In this document: positions 8,732 to 10,914 of the stretch, piece by piece
How positions within the stretch are numbered: the stretch's first letter is position 1
Layout: every line of letters starts with the position of its first letter
Source of the DNA: DATBIO01 sp036556965
Lineage (GTDB): Bacteria > Acidobacteriota > Vicinamibacteria > Fen-336
Length of the DNA: 10,914 nucleotides
Reading direction: 5' to 3'
NCBI GenBank assembly: GCA_036556965.1
Contig: DATBIO010000251.1
Location: 1 to 10,914, forward strand
The notes under the pieces: model-generated
What the model was told of the DNA's origin: nothing
What the model saw: the letters and a program-made list of their open reading frames with translations, nothing else
The model's database searches: none
Position numbers and translations under genes: made by a program

Positions 8732-9577
8732 TCATGACGAGGCGCGCCCTCCGGGCGCCGCCGCCCCCCGTCCGTCCGCGAGCGCCGCCGCCCGCTCCCG
8801 GCGCCACATGACCGTGATGAAGCCGCCCAGGGCCACCAGCGTGAGCACGCCCGCCCCGCGCACGATGCGCATGACGGCGGCGCCGTAGCGGCCCGTGGTC
8901 GGATCGTACTGGTAGCAGTACAGCACCACCTGGTCGAGCACGGTGCCGATGCGGCCCTGCCCGGACTCCACCAGGGCCAGGCGCAGGTCCTTGGGCGCGT
9001 ACTCGACGCCGAAGAGGTACCGCGCGATGCGGCCCTCCGGGGTCGCCACCACCACCCCCGCCGGGTGCGCGAACTGGCGGGTACGGTCGTCCCACGCGTA
9101 ACGGAAGCCGACGGCGGCGGTGAGGGCCTTGACCGCCGCCTCGTCCCCGGTCAGGAAGCGCCAGCCGTCGGCCGCCCCCGCGCGCCCATAGCGCTTCAGG
9201 TAGGCCGCCTTCTTGGCCGCGGCCAGGGCCGGCGTCTCCCGGGAGTCGAAGCTGACGGTGATCACGTCGAAATCGCGGCCGGCGTCGAGGGACAGGGTGC
9301 CCAGGGCGCTGACCAGGCCGTTGAGGGTCAGCGTGCACAGCATGGGGCACTCGTAGTACACGAGGGACAGGACCACCGGCCGCCCGCGGAAGAGCGCGCG
9401 CAAGGGGACGGAAAGGCCCTGCTCGTCGCGGAAGGCGGCGTCGAGGGGCAGGGTCTCGCCCAGGCGCTGGTCGAAGGCCACGTCGCGCAGGGCCGCCGGG
9501 CGGTCGGGCTGCGCCGCCAGCGGCCGCGCCGCCCCCAGGCCGAGGACGAGGGCGGCGACGACTCCGCGGGCGCTCAC
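8732..9577 (-). CDS. SCO1/SenC-family copper chaperone for cytochrome c oxidase assembly
   Basis: This 281-residue thioredoxin-fold protein of the SCO1/SenC/PrrC family is known for delivering copper to, or reducing, the CuA site of oxidase subunit II. A signal peptide or anchor occupies ~1-22. The copper-binding CxxxC is C77-P-M-L-C81, and the conserved third ligand is H171 in FAHPAG. After the SCO fold comes a segment with YCYQYDPTTGRYG (C221), then a C-terminal membrane helix (~243-258) ending in WRRER. The catalytic domain should face the periplasm. The GTG start at 9577 overlaps the previous stop (GTGA) and is preceded by GGGAGAAG, which supports the choice. The gene lies just upstream of coxB, its expected client. 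The final residues APGGRASS are encoded by one copy of a 19-base repeat whose other copy lies before coxB, so the C-terminus may have been altered by an insertion. Confidence 0.93.
   Translation of the reverse strand: MSARGVVAALVLGLGAARPLAAQPDRPAALRDVAFDQRLGETLPLDAAFRDEQGLSVPLRALFRGRPVVLSLVYYECPMLCTLTLNGLVSALGTLSLDAGRDFDVITVSFDSRETPALAAAKKAAYLKRYGRAGAADGWRFLTGDEAAVKALTAAVGFRYAWDDRTRQFAHPAGVVVATPEGRIARYLFGVEYAPKDLRLALVESGQGRIGTVLDQVVLYCYQYDPTTGRYGAAVMRIVRGAGVLTLVALGGFITVMWRRERAAALADGRGAAAPGGRASS
8740..8758. repeat. 19-base direct repeat, copy A (3' end of SCO gene)
   Basis: This is a perfect match to 8612-8630 (plus-strand sequence AGGCGCGCCCTCCGGGCGC). It encodes the APGGRA of the SCO C-terminus. 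The two copies flank 109 bases of palindrome-rich DNA. This copy can also fold into a 6-base stem (GCGCCC/GGGCGC, 8744-8749 and 8753-8758) with loop TCC. Confidence 0.85.
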
Positions 9578-10008
9578 CGGGCTTCTCCCGGGGGCGCCGC
9601 CGGGGGCGGAGACGGGCTCGCCGGCGTGGCCCGCGCGTGGGCGACGTACAGCCGCATGGCCTCCTCGATGGGGACGCGCGCGATGCCCTTGCCCTCGTCC
9701 ACCCAGCCATAGGACGACAGGACCTCCTCCTCCTCGCGGTGCAGGCTCGCCACGTCCGCGAGCGGCGCCGCCTGCAGCCGGGGCGCGGGAGGCTGGCGGC
9801 CCGTCTCCGTGTGGGCCAGCGGCGGCGGGGGTGGGTCCGCGGCCCGCTCGCGCCTCGCCAGGAGCACGAAGAAGCCGACGGAGACCACGGCCGCGAGCAC
9901 GGTGGTGGAGAACAGGATGCCCGCGGCGCGCGTGATCGACCGCGGGTTCACGTCCACGCCCTCGTAGGCGAGCTTGGGCTTGGCGTCCGGCGGCAGGTGC
10001 CTAACCAT
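9574..10008 (-). CDS. Small conserved single-pass membrane protein of ACIII/caa3 oxidase clusters, function unknown
   Basis: This 144-residue protein has a short N-terminal cytoplasmic part, one membrane helix (~27-51) followed by RRER, a proline-rich linker (~58-82) and a compact conserved-looking motif (~92-122) containing SSYGWVDEGKG and RVPIEEAM. The tail is again alanine/proline-rich. There is no CxxCH haem site and no obvious metal-binding pair, so it is not the monohaem subunit ActE. As I recall, proteins with a similar 'SYGWVD...IPI..AM' segment sit between alternative complex III and SCO/cox genes in other high-GC bacteria; their role is not established. By context it could assist assembly or association of the complexes, which is inference. 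The ATG start has a GGAG seven bases upstream. The gene overlaps actF by 8 bases and the SCO gene by 4 bases (GTGA). Confidence 0.8.
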   Translation of the reverse strand: MVRHLPPDAKPKLAYEGVDVNPRSITRAAGILFSTTVLAAVVSVGFFVLLARRERAADPPPPPLAHTETGRQPPAPRLQAAPLADVASLHREEEEVLSSYGWVDEGKGIARVPIEEAMRLYVAHARATPASPSPPPAAPPGEAR

Positions 10009-10914
10009 GCGCCGGCTCCGGGCGCGGGCTCGCGGCCAGCCGTTCCCGCACCTCGGGGTCGCCCACGGGGAGGAGCGGCCGGCTCTTGAGGCCGCGCGCG
10101 AAGGCCCAGGTCCACAGGCCGCCGAAGGCCAGGAAGGCGGCGACGTCCCCCAGGAGGGCGCTGGCGCCGAAGCCGTGCTCGTGCCCGTGCAGGTCGGGAC
10201 CCAGGAGCCAGAGCAGGTCGGCGAAGCGCACGGCCAGGATGCCCGTGGCCACCAGGGCCAGCGCGCGCGCGTTGCGCTTGAGCGTGCGCGACAGGAGGAG
10301 GGAGAAGGGCAGCACGAACTGGAAGACCACGAGCACGAGGGCCAGCCACTGCCACCCGCCGTGCAGGCGGCGGATGTACCAGGGGATCTCCTCGGGCAGG
10401 TTGGCCGACCAGATGATGAGGAACTGCGCGAACGAGATGTATCCCCAGAGCATCACGAAGGCGAAGAGCAGCTTCCCGAGGTCGTGCACGACGGTGCGGT
10501 CCACCACGCGCACCAGCGGCTCCTCGCCGCCCAGGAGGGCCACCACCACGATGACCAGGGACATGGCGGCCAGCACCTGGCAGACCATGAAGAGGATCCC
10601 GTAGACGGTGGAGAACCAGTGCGGGTCGAGGGACATCGCCCAGTCCACGGAGGAGAAGGTGACGGTGAAGCCCACCAGGAGGAGGCCCGCGCCGGACAGC
10701 CCGCGCAGGCGCCGCTCCACGCGCAGGTCGGGGCCGCCGTCCGTCTCGGCCGACCAGCGGTTCAGGAGGTGCACGAGGAGCCACCACACCGCGAAGTAGA
10801 AGGCGGCGCGCGCCACGAAGAAGGTCGGGTTCAGGTAGGGCGCCTTCCTCTGCAGCAGCGGGTCCGCCGCCGCCTCCGGCCGCGCCCACTCGTAGACGTG
10901 GGGCAGGCCGAAGA
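10001..10914 (-). CDS. actF: Alternative complex III NrfD-like membrane subunit ActF (quinol:cytochrome c oxidoreductase), 5' end cut by window edge
   Basis: This is the C-terminal 303 residues of an integral membrane subunit of alternative complex III, which oxidises quinol in the membrane and passes electrons towards cytochrome c or the terminal oxidase. The frame stays open to the window edge; the GTG at 10816 is internal, because conserved-looking sequence (KAPYLNPTFF) lies before it. About seven membrane segments are visible (visible residues ~36-52, 73-93, 101-127, 146-171, 188-208, 216-237, 252-274). NrfD-like ActC/ActF proteins have about ten, so roughly three are missing. Family-typical stretches are DWAMSLDPHW (~90-99) and the segment from HDLGKLLFAF through NLPEEIPWY (~143-179). 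The gene ends in TAG and overlaps the next gene by 8 bases, so the two are probably translationally coupled. It could be the paralogous ActC, but its position directly before the oxidase genes favours ActF. Confidence 0.88.
   Translation of the reverse strand, partial: FGLPHVYEWARPEAAADPLLQRKAPYLNPTFFVARAAFYFAVWWLLVHLLNRWSAETDGGPDLRVERRLRGLSGAGLLLVGFTVTFSSVDWAMSLDPHWFSTVYGILFMVCQVLAAMSLVIVVVALLGGEEPLVRVVDRTVVHDLGKLLFAFVMLWGYISFAQFLIIWSANLPEEIPWYIRRLHGGWQWLALVLVVFQFVLPFSLLLSRTLKRNARALALVATGILAVRFADLLWLLGPDLHGHEHGFGASALLGDVAAFLAFGGLWTWAFARGLKSRPLLPVGDPEVRERLAASPRPEPAHG

Noticed and set aside
8610..9710. A 366-residue minus-strand frame across the SCO gene
   Set aside because: Its body is SCO read out of frame. 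Only its last residues (APGGRA) matter, as a remnant of the proposed original SCO 3' end.

Overview
The window is a very G+C-rich (roughly 70% by eye) bacterial segment in which every supported gene lies on the minus strand, so transcription runs from high to low coordinates. Coding density is almost complete: most neighbouring genes overlap by 1, 4 or 8 bases, and many start with GTG or TTG. I see no tRNA, rRNA, CRISPR array, transposase or phage gene. The alternative complex III / caa3-oxidase combination, the base composition and the gene order suit an aerobic, high-GC bacterium of an Acidobacteriota-, Myxococcota- or Rokubacteria-like kind. The sequence alone does not fix the phylum.

Region 1 (about 10914 to 4918) is the downstream half of a respiratory operon. 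In transcription order it holds: the C-terminal part of an NrfD-like quinol:cytochrome c oxidoreductase membrane subunit (ActF of alternative complex III); a small uncharacterised single-pass membrane protein typical of these clusters; a SCO1/SenC copper chaperone; and CoxB (CuA plus a fused cytochrome c domain), CoxA (haem-copper oxidase with the A2-type YSHPxVY motif), CoxC and CoxD. Together these would take electrons from quinol through alternative complex III to a caa3-type oxygen reductase, with the SCO protein helping to load CuA. The remaining Act subunits should lie just beyond the right edge.

Region 2 (about 4864 to 1) holds co-oriented genes with no clear link to respiration: a CPBP-family intramembrane protease, a large polytopic GT-C-like membrane protein of unknown function, a class I SAM O-methyltransferase, an M19 (renal dipeptidase-like) metallopeptidase with a possible lipobox, and the start of an unrecognised lipoprotein cut by the left edge. 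The last three are tightly coupled (4-base and 1-base overlaps).

The most interesting non-coding signal is the SCO-coxB junction (8607-8758), the only sizeable gap in an otherwise fused operon. A 19-base perfect direct repeat flanks a 109-base segment rich in inverted repeats. Removing the segment plus one repeat copy restores a SCO reading frame that ends in TAA three bases before the coxB ATG. This looks like a footprint of an insertion or duplication that separated two once tightly coupled genes. It also left the coxB ribosome binding site inside a GC-rich hairpin. I found no evidence for a wholly novel multi-gene system.
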